A DNA stretch of 64,000 bases, taken from Boswellia sacra. Its lineage: Eukaryota > Streptophyta > Magnoliopsida > Sapindales > Burseraceae. Of the stretch, positions 21,571 to 31,863 are shown piece after piece (position 1 is the first letter of the stretch; each line of letters starts with the position of its first letter). The notes below the pieces were generated by a model. The model ran no database searches. It was not told the origin of the DNA and saw nothing but the letters and a program-made list of their open reading frames with translations. The translations under genes were made by a program, and so were the position numbers. The DNA lies in NCBI GenBank assembly GCA_013180625.2, contig SNVD02013971.1:1-64000 (forward strand), read 5' to 3'.

Positions 21571-22500
21571 TCTAGAACCTGTTTGATCACCACTCGAGGC
21601 GAAATCCTGGGCTTCACAACATAAAGGAGGTGATTTAGACCTTCTTTGGATCGATTGAGCCTTTCAAGCCCACCTATACTTACTTCATTATCACTAGTAT
21701 ACCCTATTGAGCCTCATCAAGCATTTTCTTTGTCAAACCACAAAATTTATCTTAACACTAGAAAAAAATTTCCTTATATAGCCCCTTTCACTCATAACAT
21801 ACGAACATTCTAGAAAAGAGCATTGAGAGCTATGCTTATAGGGGAAGTGGACAAGTTTTTTGTACAATTTTAAGCTCCAAAAAAAAGGAAGAAAAAAAAA
21901 GAAGGGAACAAAAAAGGAAAAAAAAGAGATAGAAAATGAAAAAGAAGAAGAAGAAGAAGAAAGAAAAAGAAGAGAAGAGTGCTAATCCCATTGATCGTAA
22001 AGTTTAGGGTGTAGCGACTCGAAATCAAAAAGCAAAGTAAACATAGTGGGTGAAAACTCAAAGTTTGGGAGTAGAAATAGAAGAAGTTGATGCTCTCAAT
22101 TGAAACCTAGAATGGTTGTGTGATTATAATTGAGATAACCTTATAGTCTTCTTTATCACACCTTGACCCTAGCTTATCATTACAAGCTTTATAAAGCCCT
22201 AATGACCCTTAATGTTGTGATGAGCCTACATAGTGGAGAGTGGTTTGAAAAGCAGGCTTATGGTAGTCCTTCTATCTTTAGAGATTGATCACTAGTTTTT
22301 ATTTGGATAAAGTTATTCAGGTCTTAACAAGTGAAGTATGATTGGCTACACACACACATGAAGAATCTTGAAAGAAGCAATTATGGCTTAGAGTCGAAAT
22401 TGTGAACAATCACGATGTCAATGCATCACTATTAAGCTATTGAATTTGAGAAATTTTTGAGGAACTTGACTGTGAATTAAATTGATACACAACTTACATT
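21571..22500 (+). other. Athila-like 3' non-coding block inside the Tat-like element
   Basis: Collinear with 9113-10100 of the Athila-type element. Shared in order are 'tctagaac.tgtttgat', 'cactcgaggcgaaatcct', 'tgatttag.cc', 'ttgagcct', an A/G-rich tract (21876-21975), 'aagtttggg.gtag', 'cttta.tcacacctt', 'gtggagagtg.ttgaaaagc' and 'ggctacacacacac'. No such block is expected next to a Tat/Ogre gag. Confidence 0.7.
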
Positions 22501-22929
22501 TCAACTTGTTATTGAAGGATGTTGGATTTATTGAAAACGTGTCAGAAAGAAGAAAACCTGTCAACAGTTTCAATTAAGGGTATCAACGAAGCAACTTTGC
22601 CACCAACAGTAAAGAAGCACGATATATGGAGTTAGCCATTTTGTCTAGCATGGATGTTTGCAAAAAAAGAGGAATAATGTCTTTAAAGTTGGACAAAGAA
22701 ATTTCCTAAGACAATGATAAACTCTTCATACAGGGGGGCAAAGAATTACCTATCCATCTTCAGAAGTAAAATGAAATAAGAAATGAAATAAGGGTGCAAA
22801 GAATTGCCCTAATCATTTTGAAAATCATGGCAGATATTATCTCAATCATCTCAAAGAAAGTGTAAGAAATGGTGTTAGAATAGATAGCCTCTCTTGTAAC
22901 CAAATCTGAGAAAAAGAAACAAAGAAAAA
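22501..22929 (+). other. Interior of the Tat-like element, nothing recognised
   Basis: Purine-rich, no supported coding sequence and no clear repeat. The repeat array begins just downstream. Confidence 0.35.
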
Positions 22930-23240
22930 TAAGGAAAAAAAAGCTTGCTAAGTCGAAAACCTGAAAAGAAGGCTTAGGCAAAAATTAAGGAAAGCCCACT
23001 AAGCTAAAAACCTGAAAGGGCAGCTTAGGAAAAAATTAGGGCATGAAAGAAAAGAAGAAAAAGCTCACTGAGTTGAAAACCCAGAAGGGGCGGCTTAGGC
23101 AAAAGTTAGGGCAAGCTTGCTAAGTCAAAAACCTGAAAATGGCAGCTTAGACAAAAATTAGAGTATAAAAAAGGAAAGAAATGAAAAATGATTGAATCCA
23201 CTAAGTCGAAAACCCGAAAGGATGGCTTAGACAAAATTTA
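22930..23240 (+). repeat. Degenerate tandem array, units of about 50-90 bp
   Basis: About five copies of a unit reading 'actaagtcgaaaacctgaaa', then 'ggcagcttaggcaaaaatta', separated by variable A/G-rich linkers. It is one of several arrays in the 3' part of this element. Confidence 0.7.
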
Positions 23241-23974
23241 GAGTTCAAAAGAAAAATACCTGAAGAAGTAGAAACCGCCATCGAATCTCCTACTCGGATC
23301 CATCTTGACATGATCCAGTCCAATCACCATCTTAACCAGAATCAAGGAAACAGTTGTGAAACCTAGGCCCATATGAGGAATGATGATCACAAGATAAAGG
23401 TCACCAAGACCATCCAGAGAGACTAACAGAAACTGCGTAGGAAGAATGATCTGAATAAGGCAAAGCCAATCAGATGTGCTCCTATCCATCGTCTCAAGTA
23501 AAGACATGATAGAAGACAATGTCACTCTACCACTTCTAGTGTAAAAGCTCATGGTAGAAATTAGAAAGTCAAAAAATTGGCAAGACATCGATGGCATTAG
23601 AATTGAATGAATGAGAAATGAAAATGGCGGAGAATTCCTCATACAAAGGGTAAAACTCTTACCTATTGAAACGAAAAACATGATCATGAGACTCCCAAAA
23701 GGTCATGCAATCCTTGAGAAAGGGGATGTCAAGTTTTACATGTTAAAGGAATTTTAGATTGCAGAGATCGCTGGATTCAAGCTGTTTTCAATTGTCGTCT
23801 TTCAGAAGCCTCAATAGAGGCTGGAGAGTCTTGGAAAAAACCTTAGACATGTTGAATTATGAGAAGAGGTATTAGAAGGTGTGAAGTGAAGTAGAAGGGA
23901 AAAAGAATAGCATATGATGACAGTTTTCACTTATCATCACCATTATTATCAGCGTCAAGAAACAGCGACTTGTG
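23241..23974. other. Unassigned interior of the Tat-like element
   Basis: A 149-residue minus-strand frame (23687-23238) exists, but it resembles nothing I recognise and runs opposite to the element. Probably non-coding. The segment ends at the LINE target duplication. Confidence 0.3.
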
Positions 23975-24222
23975 CCTGAAGACTTTTTTTTTGGAAAAGT
24001 TACTTAGTAATATAAATCCAAAAAAGTTATAATGTACAAAAATCCGAGGGGCATACCCCAAGAATTATAAAAGGACGTAAAGTCCAAACATACAATCCAA
24101 CAAAAAGATAGAAAATGAAGGCCACAAGCAGCCTAAAACAAAGTAAAAAAGCCACAAACGGCCTTAACAACATAGAAGAGAAATGATCACAAACGGTCTA
24201 AAACATAAAAATACAAGAGCTT

Positions 24223-25240
24223 TAACCCTTCTTGTTTTTCTTCTTCTTACCCTTCTTTACCGGGGTAGCTGGGGTGTCCGAATGAGTATGGTCAATCCTA
24301 TCAGATTGATCATCCTCACTAAGCCCATTCAAAGCTCAAAACGAGTGGGAGAAGACTCAGGAGGTATCCGCCCTGAGGAAATAGATGCCTCACGATTTGT
24401 AGAACACTTGATAGTACCCAAAAGTCTACCCTCGTCAGTCGCAAAAGGAGATGGAAAATCAGAATCTGAAACTGACTCTGCACTCGGAACTGTAGTAGCC
24501 TTCGGAGGCTCAACTTGCACTGCAGAAATTTTTGGAATAGTAACTATTTTGGTGCAATCAGTGACCTTGGTCACATCCTTTTCTTTTCTCAAATGGGCAC
24601 TATCAGAGGTGCTAGCCTCATTCTTATCTGGACTTGAAGTCTTTACCGGTTCTGGACAACGATGACCAAACTGGCAACATTTGGGGCAATGTTTTGGAGT
24701 CCACTCATATTCAACTTGAATTTCAATGGGCTCTAGAGAGAGTTTGCACCTGAACTCAAAGTTCTTAACTCGAGGGCGTCTTGCATCAATAAGAACACAA
24801 ACCCTCGCATAGTCCAATCTAGATAGATCAGAAGTCGCCTTATCACAAGATTGAGTTTCTCCAATCATGCTGGAGATAATGCTAAGGCCTTTGGTTGTCC
24901 ACAAAGGAAACGGCAGGCCATACAAACGGATCCAAACTGGTAGTGTCCGGAATGCTGTAAGATTGAAATCCAGATGCAGATGCCATTGCTGCAGGTAAAT
25001 GAATTTACCTCCAAACATCCAAGGACCGCGAGTAATGATTGCATGTACCTCATCCTCAGTTCTAAAACGGAAGATGAGAAATCCCTTTTCCGTGGAACGG
25101 ACGTCCTCAAGACCACTAGATTTCCATGCACGCATTGCCATCAAACGTGCAGCATGGAAGGGCATCACATATCCCGGAAAGAAGCCAACAAGACATCTAC
25201 GCCATTCGGCTAAATTCTCGTCGACAATCTCATCTGGATC
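24223..25240 (-). pseudogene. LINE ORF1: DUF4283 RNA-binding-like domain plus zinc knuckle
   Basis: The minus-strand frame reads 'NLAEWRRCLVGFFPGYVM', 'FLIFRFRTEDEVHAII' and 'GPWMFGGKFIYLQQWH', then 'LPVWIRLYGLPFPLWT' and 'RLDYARVCVLIDA', the DUF4283 pattern of plant LINE/gag-like proteins that bind element RNA. 'EYEWTPKHCPKCCQFGHRCP' follows. The knuckle has lost three residues between His and the last Cys (H-x-C instead of H-x4-C), so metal binding is doubtful. The frame stops at 24329, but a Lys-rich tail (about 20 residues) follows in the +1 frame to 24223, suggesting a one-base deletion near 24330. The upstream end is also shifted near 25240. Confidence 0.8.
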
Positions 25241-26241
25241 TCAAGGATTGTACCCGGTTTCTTAGGAGTAACCGGACTCAATTTGCATCAGGTACTCGAA
25301 TCAGTGATCTTGATTTTATCAGCCCAAGAGCCAGCAGTTGTCTTGGATGGATCCATCAAGTGAATTACAAATCAAATACAATGCAAACTCATAAAAAGAG
25401 ATGGGAAAACGAAAGCAAACCAGGCACCGAAGCGGCTTGGCTTCCAAAGTCGTCGTCACCTCTTTAAAAACGATAATCCACAAGGAATCAGGAAATCGAC
25501 CAAGAGGCAAAGTTGCATGAAATAACCTGAAGAACAATCTGGGTGGGGCTTATGAACAGTGTCTCCGGTAAATGAATAGTAACCACCGCGGTGAACAGTA
25601 AAATCCGAATTGAAGAAGCGACGATTTGAGGGGTTTCTGGTTGGAATCAGATGACGGCCAAGAAGAAAAAGTTGGTCAGTGTTGTCCGATCTACTAGATG
25701 GTGGCAAAGGTGAGATACAACTCGCAGTTTTCCGGTAAGATGTGGTAGTAAATAGTAAATCCGAAACTTTGAGGCCTTGAACGGAGGTGTTGCGGCGCGA
25801 ATCTGGTGGTGCTGATGAAGGGAAACTTGTAGAACGTTGCCTGATCTACAAGAATTTGATGGAGGTGAGATACCACTCGCCGGTGACAGCGGCAGGCGGC
25901 GGTGAATAGTGAAAAATCCGAAACTTTGTGGCCTTGAACGGAGGTGTTGCGGCACGAGTCTGGTGGTACTGATGAAGGAAAACTTATAGATCGAGTCAAG
26001 ACCAACACGATGATGGCAAAGGTGGCATCCCACTCGCCCGCTGTCGATGATGAATAGTGAAATCCGAAACTTTTTTTTGCAATTTTAACCGTTTTTCTGT
26101 CGGAAACTGAGTGCGACCCAGAAGAAAAATTGTCTCAGGATATCCCGATCTATAACATATGTAGATTTGAAAGGCTGATTCGCAAATTGGCCGGAGTGAA
26201 TAGTAACTCCGGTGACCCTAATTGAGAGAAAAATTTTCTCT

Positions 26242-26281
26242 CCCCCCCCCCCCCCCCCCCCCCTCCCCCTAAACCCTAAAC
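26242..26281 (-). repeat. 22-bp C run and telomere-like repeats at the LINE 5' end
   Basis: C22 (26242-26263) is followed by CCCCCTAAACCCTAAACCC. Read in the LINE direction the element opens with two TTTAGGG-like units and a long G run, directly at the target duplication. Confidence 0.8.
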
Positions 26282-26519
26282 CCTGAAGACGCTTAACCTC
26301 TTGTTCTTAACACTTGATTTGTTGGCGACCTATCTAGTCCAAGCAAGAAGCATACAGTTAGAAAAGATTATTAAGATATACATCGTGCATACATGAAACA
26401 TCAAACATTGTCTTACAGTAAGCACAATTCAAAATGGTATCCAATCCAGAAGTAATCGAGCAGAATTACAATGCAATATGAAATACGGGGGGTAACCGCA
26501 AAAGAAATGGTCTTAACAC

Positions 26520-27150
26520 CTTAAAGGGATGTAGCAGTAGCAGCCGATATGCAAGTCAGTCTCAACGAAATCCAATAGAAGCAGCATGATGTGCAAGTCA
26601 TTCTCGATGAGATCCAATAGAAGCAGCACGATGTGCAAGTTAGTCTTGATGAGATACAATGAAAGCCGCACGATGTGCAAGTTAGTCTCAATAAGATCCA
26701 ATAGAAGCAGCAAGATGTGCAATTCAGTCTTGAGGAGATACAATGGAAGTGGCATGATGTGCAAGTCAGTCTTGATCAGACCTAATAGAAGCAGCACGAT
26801 GTGCAAGTCATTCTTAAGGAGACCCAATCAAAGCAGCATGATGTGCAAGTCAGTCTCGATAAGACCTAATCGAAGTAGCATGATGTGCAAGTCATTCTTG
26901 ATGAGACTCAACAGAAATAGTATGATGTGCGAGTCAGTCTTGATGAGATCTAATAGAAGCAGCATGATGTGCAAGTTAGTCTTCATGAGACCCAACAGAA
27001 GTAGCACAATACACATATAAGTTTTCATGAAACCCAACAGAAGCAACACGATGTGTGAGTTAGTCTTGATAAGACCCAATGGAAGCAGCATGATGTACAA
27101 GTCAATCTCGGTGATGCCCAATCAAATTAGCACAATGTCCAAGCCACCTG
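26520..27150. repeat. 42-bp minisatellite, about 15 copies
   Basis: The unit is about 'gatgtgcaagtcagtcttga' plus 'tgagacccaatagaagcagca', period 42 bp. As 42 is divisible by three, both strands stay open over several hundred bases with 14-residue periodicity; I regard those frames as by-products. Confidence 0.9.
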
Positions 27151-27199
27151 GATCGAGCTCCTTAATACAACATGATGTGCAAAAGCAATTATCATAAAG

Positions 27200-27480
27200 A
27201 AGGCATCTCACTTGAAGAAGGATGTTCACCTTGACGAAAGAATCTACCTCAAAGAAGGCATCCACATTGAAGAAGGAATCTTCCTCGAATAAGTTATCCA
27301 CCTTGAAGAAAGAATCTCCCTTGAAGAAGGCATCTCCCTCGAATAAGGAATCTCCCTCGAAAAAAGCATCCACCTCACAAAAGGCATCTTCCTCGAAGAA
27401 GGTTTCCACCTTAAAGAAGGAATCTCCCTCGAAAAAGGCATCTACCATGCAGAAGGCGTCCACCTTGAAAAGGCATCTCT
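27200..27480. repeat. 18-bp tandem repeat, about 13 copies
   Basis: The unit is roughly 'aaggcatctccctcgaag' alternating with 'aaggaatctaccttgaag'. Plus-strand translation is a six-residue Lys/Ser/Thr repeat. It directly follows the 42-bp array. Confidence 0.9.
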
Positions 27481-27599
27481 TTTCTTTCACCATGAAGAAA
27501 AAATTTAAAGTTACCTTATAGAAGGAATTTGAAGTCTATCTTAACGAACGAATTTTGAAGAAGAAATTTGAAGTTCACCTTGAAGGAGTTGAAAAAAAA

Positions 27600-27780
27600 A
27601 AGATTCATAGTTAGATAGTTTGAAGGGTAAAGGGTAAAAGGACAAAGAGAGAAAGAACTGAGAGAAAAGAGAGAGAGAGAGAGAGAAAGAGAAAAGAAAA
27701 AAAGACAAAGAAGACAAAGAGAAGAGAGAGAAAAAGAAAGAGAGAAGAGAGAGAAAAAAGAGAGAAAAGAAAAAAAAGAC
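27600..27780 (+). repeat. Purine (GA/AAG) tract
   Basis: About 180 bp almost free of pyrimidines, with (GA)n near 27665-27690 and GAGAAA/AAAGAG repeats. Confidence 0.85.
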
Positions 27781-28527
27781 TCTACATCGACCTTAAGACA
27801 TTAAAGAAAATTTTTGAACAAAGCCGGTGACAAGCACCTAGCGATGGTAGTAGTTTAGCAACTCATCAGGAAAGAAGAATAACATCAATCGACAAAATCT
27901 TTAACCAGAATCGTATAGAAGAATACCTCCAGATACTAGAAAGCAGTTTGTTAAAGAACACACCAAACGTGGTAAAAATCTGAATTGATTATACATCATC
28001 ATGAAATTTTTGAATTTTGTAGGAACTTGCAAAGACAAATGGAAGAATCCATAATAAGTTCAAGAATTTGGAACTCTCCGGTGAGGAAAATGACGAATGC
28101 AAAAGAAGTCAAGAATAAAGAATGTCGAAACATGATGATCAAGAGATTCCTCAGTAGTCCAGAAGGAATCGAGAATAGAAGTAAGAATTCTTGAAAGAAG
28201 GGCATGAAACTTAATGAATACAAACACTAGAAAAAGCATGAAGAATACTTAGAAGAGAGGCATGAAGCCTGACAAATGCAAAGTCTGAAGAGATCAAAGA
28301 ACAATGAAGAATACTTAGCCGAAGGTACAAAGAATGAGAAAATCTAAAGACCGCAAGGCAGTGCATGATAGAAGTTTTTTCGATGGGCATGCATTAGAAG
28401 GAAACCCTAAGAAGTAGGTATACTTAAGAGTGTTTTAAGTTCTTAGAATACACACAAGCCGTAAGAAAAGGCGCACTGAAGAGTGTTGAAAACCTTAAGA
28501 AGTAGGTGCACTTAAGGGTGTTTTAAG

Positions 28528-29330
28528 TAGGGGTGGGCACGGGTCGGGTTTGGCGAAAGCCGACCATACCCAATTATTTATCGGGTTTGAGAAATAAGAC
28601 CCGAATTCAGGTTTTTTTTTTTTTTTGAACTACCCGATGGGTACCGGTCAGGTCGGGTAGGGTTTATCGGGTCATTCGACACTCGACACTTATATGTCAA
28701 GTCATGTCGGATTCACAACCGACATTAGATATCAGTCTATTTTGAACGATCGACACTTACATATCGAGTCGTGTCGGTGCATCATCCGACACTCGATATC
28801 AGTCTATTTTGGAAGACATCGAGTGTCGAATGCATCATCTGACACTCGACACTTACATGTCGAGTCGTGTGTGGTTCACAACTAACACTCGATATCAGTC
28901 TATTTTGGAAGACATCGAGTGTCAGATGCATCATCCGACACTCGACATGTAAATCTCGAGTGTCGGATTCACAACCGATACTCGATATCAGTCTATTTTG
29001 GAAGACATCGAGTGTCGGATGCATCATTCGAAACTCGACAGTCACATGTCGAGTCGTGCCGAATTCACAATCGACACTCGATATCAGTCTATTTTCGAAG
29101 ACATCGAGTGTCGGATGATGCATCCGACACTTGACACTTACATGTTGAGTCTTGTCGAGCTCTATCAATTGGGTTTATATAATTTTACCCGATTTCGGAT
29201 CGGGTAATATCGGGTACTCCAAATTTATAACCGATTTCTGTTATTTTTTCTCCCTTACCCGATCACACCCAATTCAGGTAGGGTAAACCCGATCTGGTCG
29301 GGTCGGGTTGGGGAATTATGCCCACCCCTA
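28528..29330. mobile_element. Non-autonomous hAT-type DNA element
   Basis: It has a perfect 12-bp terminal inverted repeat TAGGGGTGGGCA...TGCCCACCCCTA and a perfect 8-bp target duplication GTTTTAAG (28520-28527 and 29331-29338), both hallmarks of hAT transposons. At 803 bp it has no transposase frame. The ends are rich in 'cgggtcgggt' and 'ggtcgggtaa' words; the centre is a 96-bp tandem array. Confidence 0.92.
28690..29160. repeat. 96-bp palindromic array inside the hAT element
   Basis: 'gatatcagtctattttg' recurs at 28728, 28795, 28891, 28984 and 29080 (spacings 67, 96, 93, 96). Between copies lie inverted words TCGAGTGTCGGATG/CATCCGACACTCGA capable of forming stable hairpins. The vocabulary overlaps the subterminal arrays of both MULEs. 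Confidence 0.85.
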
Positions 29331-29554
29331 GTTTTAAGCCCTTAAAATAGGCACAAGCTCTAAGAAGAGGCGCAATGAAGAGTGCTGAAAACTCTAAGAA
29401 ATAAGTACACTTAAAAGTGTTTGAAGCCCTTAGAATAGGCGTACTGAAGAGTATTACCAAATCCTAAGAAGTAGGTACACTGAAGAATGTTAGAAACCCT
29501 AAAGAGTAGGTGCACCGAAGAGCGTTTTATCATAGCATCATAAGGATGCTTTCT

Positions 29555-29870
29555 AGCCCTTGGACGGGCACATCCGCCTTAGATAGCACGTTCGCCTTAG
29601 GATGGGTACCTCAACCCTTAAATGGGCACGCTCGCCTTAGATAGACACGTTCGCACTTGAATGGGCAAACTCGCCTTAGATAGGCACTTTCACCCTTGGA
29701 TGGGCACACCCACCTTAGATAGACACGTTCGCACTTGAATGGGCACACTCACCTTAGATAGGCACGTTCGCCCTTGGATGGGCACACCCGCCTTGGATAA
29801 GGACATCCACCCTTAGATGGGCACATCAGCCCTTAAACGAGCACATCCGCCCTTGGAAGAGTATATTAGC
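29555..29870. repeat. Tandem array of about 20-bp half units
   Basis: Repeats of 'gggcacactcgccttagata' alternating with 'ggcacgttcgcccttggat', about 15 half-units. Confidence 0.85.
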
Positions 29871-30028
29871 ACTCGAATGGGTGCATCTTTTTGTGGAAAT
29901 AGAAGAAGAGAGAGAGAAATGATGAGAAAGTCTGAAAGAAGGAGGACAAAGTCGAAGATGTTGAGATGGAAGAAAGAAAGACAAAGTAAGAGTACTTTGT
30001 CGACTTTTGTGTCTCACAAACCTCTCCA

Positions 30029-30043
30029 AAGTAGGGGAAGAGC
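30029..30043 (+). other. Polypurine tract of Tat-like element
   Basis: 'aagtaggggaagagc' immediately precedes the right LTR. Confidence 0.65.
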
Positions 30044-31863
30044 TATAGACACTAAATTTTTAAGGCTTGATAAAGGAATGAAGATGAATGTTGAGTAAAA
30101 ATAATGATCGAAATGCCCTTCGAGGCTAAGAAAGGAAAGGTGAGACGGAGTTGGTGAAAGGTCTCGAAAACTGATGTATGACTTCAAAAAATCACAAAAA
30201 ATAATCTAGGAGGAATCTGATGGGGAGTCATATATCATTGCGAAGCTACGGATGTCTAGCTTTCATAGAAATTTATAGATCATAAATTGCAATTGAACTC
30301 AAAAAGTTATAAGCAATTGAATACATAAAGGTCAAAAGGGACTATATTGCAAAATTGTAAAATATGAAGGGTCAAATAGAGTTCACTGTTCATCCATACT
30401 ATTCACCACCGATCAAATAGCCGTCTATACTGTTCACCATCGATCAAACAACCAGTCAAAATTGTTCATCCGATACTATTCACATTTACTGGTCACCAGC
30501 ACTATTTATCCGTATCCCACATCGATTTTTTATCATATTTTCACTACAAGGAAAGCCTATATAAGCACGCCTTAGCCAAACTTCCCAAGACACATCGATT
30601 GTCGAATACAATCATCTCTTTATCCCTCTTGAAGACACGCTCAAGAATTTTAGAAGTCTTTTCTAGTATATTTTTTTAGGTGTTCTATTGCTCTATACCC
30701 AGAAAGGGTACGTCTTGAGAGCAAAATTCTCTCCTCCCTCCTATTTTTTCTTTTATTTTTCTTGCTTAGAATAAGCATGTTTAGGATTTTATTTTATGCT
30801 TAAAAGCATGCTTAGGGTTATTACGAATTGTTCTAACCCTATTTGTTTTGCAAGATGGATGAGCATGTCAATGTAAGTCCACAAACTTTTCTTTTTTAGA
30901 ATCATGCTTATGAATTTACTTTCTTTGCGAATGCTTTGAACCATGATTAGGAGAACATGTTTAGAATCATGCTTAAGAGCATATGATTAGAATCATGCTA
31001 GGAAAACTTACTTGCTTTGGTGAATGCTAGGAAACAACATAGAATAGGTAGAATTACCATTTTGCCCTTGAGTGCTATGATTGATGTTGATTGCTTGAAT
31101 TAGGCTAGAATATGCCATGATTGTCATGATTCTTAATAAATTGATATGAATTATGCTAGAATTGCAATAGATAGAATTGTCAAAATAGAATTTTTCAAAA
31201 TCTAGGTTAGAATGTTATGATACTAGATTATGGCTTTGTATGATTTATGCATGTACAAATGTTTGTATACTAAGAAATACAATTGCGTGATGCCATTAAA
31301 TGATGGTGGACTCACATTAATGGTGAGGGACCATCACTTAAAATAAATATTCAAATACATGAATGTATAGAATGTTTTATTTTTATTGTTGAATAACAAA
31401 TGTGGTAATCCTCTTCCCTTCCCCCATGTTTGATGGAAATGTAATATTTTCCCCTCCCTCTTTCTTTGTATGAATATATTACTATTTTGATTGAATAATC
31501 ACCTCATACGTCTAATGAAGATAAAAATGAGAATATGTGCATAAAATGAATCACTTAAGTGGACTAAGTAACAACACGAGTTATTCTTATTTGGTATTTC
31601 CCAAGTGGAGGCTGGATTTACATCCAGACGATTTGAAAGACTCGTACCTAACTTCTCGAACACATATCTAAAGAGATGAGGGTAGTTTAGGTCCTGAAGC
31701 GAGGAATTAGATTGCCACTATTCATTCCCAATTGAATAATTGGGTGATGACTCCTATCTCCAGACGTGCCCATGGCTCGTTTGTGTTCCTTTAAGTGGCG
31801 AAAAAGGCTCTGACACAGTGTCGTGGTCGTAAACGCTTTGGCAAGATGAAAGCCCGTTTCACA
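30044..31863 (+). repeat. Right LTR of the Tat/Ogre-like element
   Basis: Aligns along its length with 17787-19587. The first dinucleotide is TA where the left LTR has TG; it ends TTCACA. A TATATAAG box lies at 30558-30565. Confidence 0.9.

Larger units (their letters stand above)
23984..26281 (-). mobile_element. Non-autonomous LINE: ORF1 plus 3' tail, no ORF2
   Basis: Read on the minus strand, the element starts at 26281 with a G-rich telomere-like sequence, encodes a DUF4283/zinc-knuckle ORF1, and ends in an A-tail (T9 at 23984-23992 on the plus strand). Perfect 9-bp target duplications CCTGAAGAC flank it (23975-23983 and 26282-26290). No endonuclease or reverse transcriptase frame is present. 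The last roughly 300 bp resemble a LINE 3' end, so the body between ORF1 and the tail was probably lost before or during insertion. Confidence 0.85.
28385..29530. repeat. Tandem array of about 35 bp units, split by a hAT insertion
   Basis: Copies of 'aagaagtaggtgcacttaag' plus 'agtgttttaagcccttag' lie at 28385-28527 and resume at 29339-29530. The hAT element inserted within one unit. Confidence 0.75.
17787..31863 (+). mobile_element. Tat/Ogre-like gypsy element, gag only, with nested insertions
   Basis: LTRs of 1801 bp (17787-19587) and 1820 bp (30044-31863) flank a 10.5-kb interior. The target duplication GTAAA/GTACG differs at two of five bases; the intact MULE frame supports GTAC as the original sequence. 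The primer-binding site is TGGTGACTCC-type. The only coding remnant is a Tat/Ogre-like Gag; protease, RT and integrase are absent. The rest is Athila-like 3' non-coding DNA, tandem arrays, a LINE and a hAT element. Visible LTR divergence (roughly 8-10% by eye) makes this insertion much older than the Athila-type one. Confidence 0.88.

Noticed and set aside
23238..23687. 149-residue minus-strand gene
   Set aside because: Opposite to the host retroelement, no recognisable motif, adjacent to repeat arrays.
24183..24665. 160-residue plus-strand open frame
   Set aside because: It lies antisense to the LINE ORF1, whose DUF4283 motifs are clear on the minus strand; the plus frame has no recognisable domain.
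26264..26281. Interstitial telomere
   Set aside because: Only two TTTAGGG-like units, sitting exactly at the 5' end of a LINE; too short to be a telomere relic on its own.
26513..27121. Long open frames on both strands with Leu- or Met/Cys-rich repeats
   Set aside because: By-products of the 42-bp tandem repeat; a period divisible by three keeps frames open on both strands.
27222..27521. Lys/Ser-rich repeat protein
   Set aside because: Direct translation of the 18-bp tandem array; no start context or homology.
28690..29160. CRISPR-like array
   Set aside because: The 96-bp units are nearly identical throughout, without unique spacers, and lie inside a hAT element with TIRs and an 8-bp duplication; the genome is a plant.
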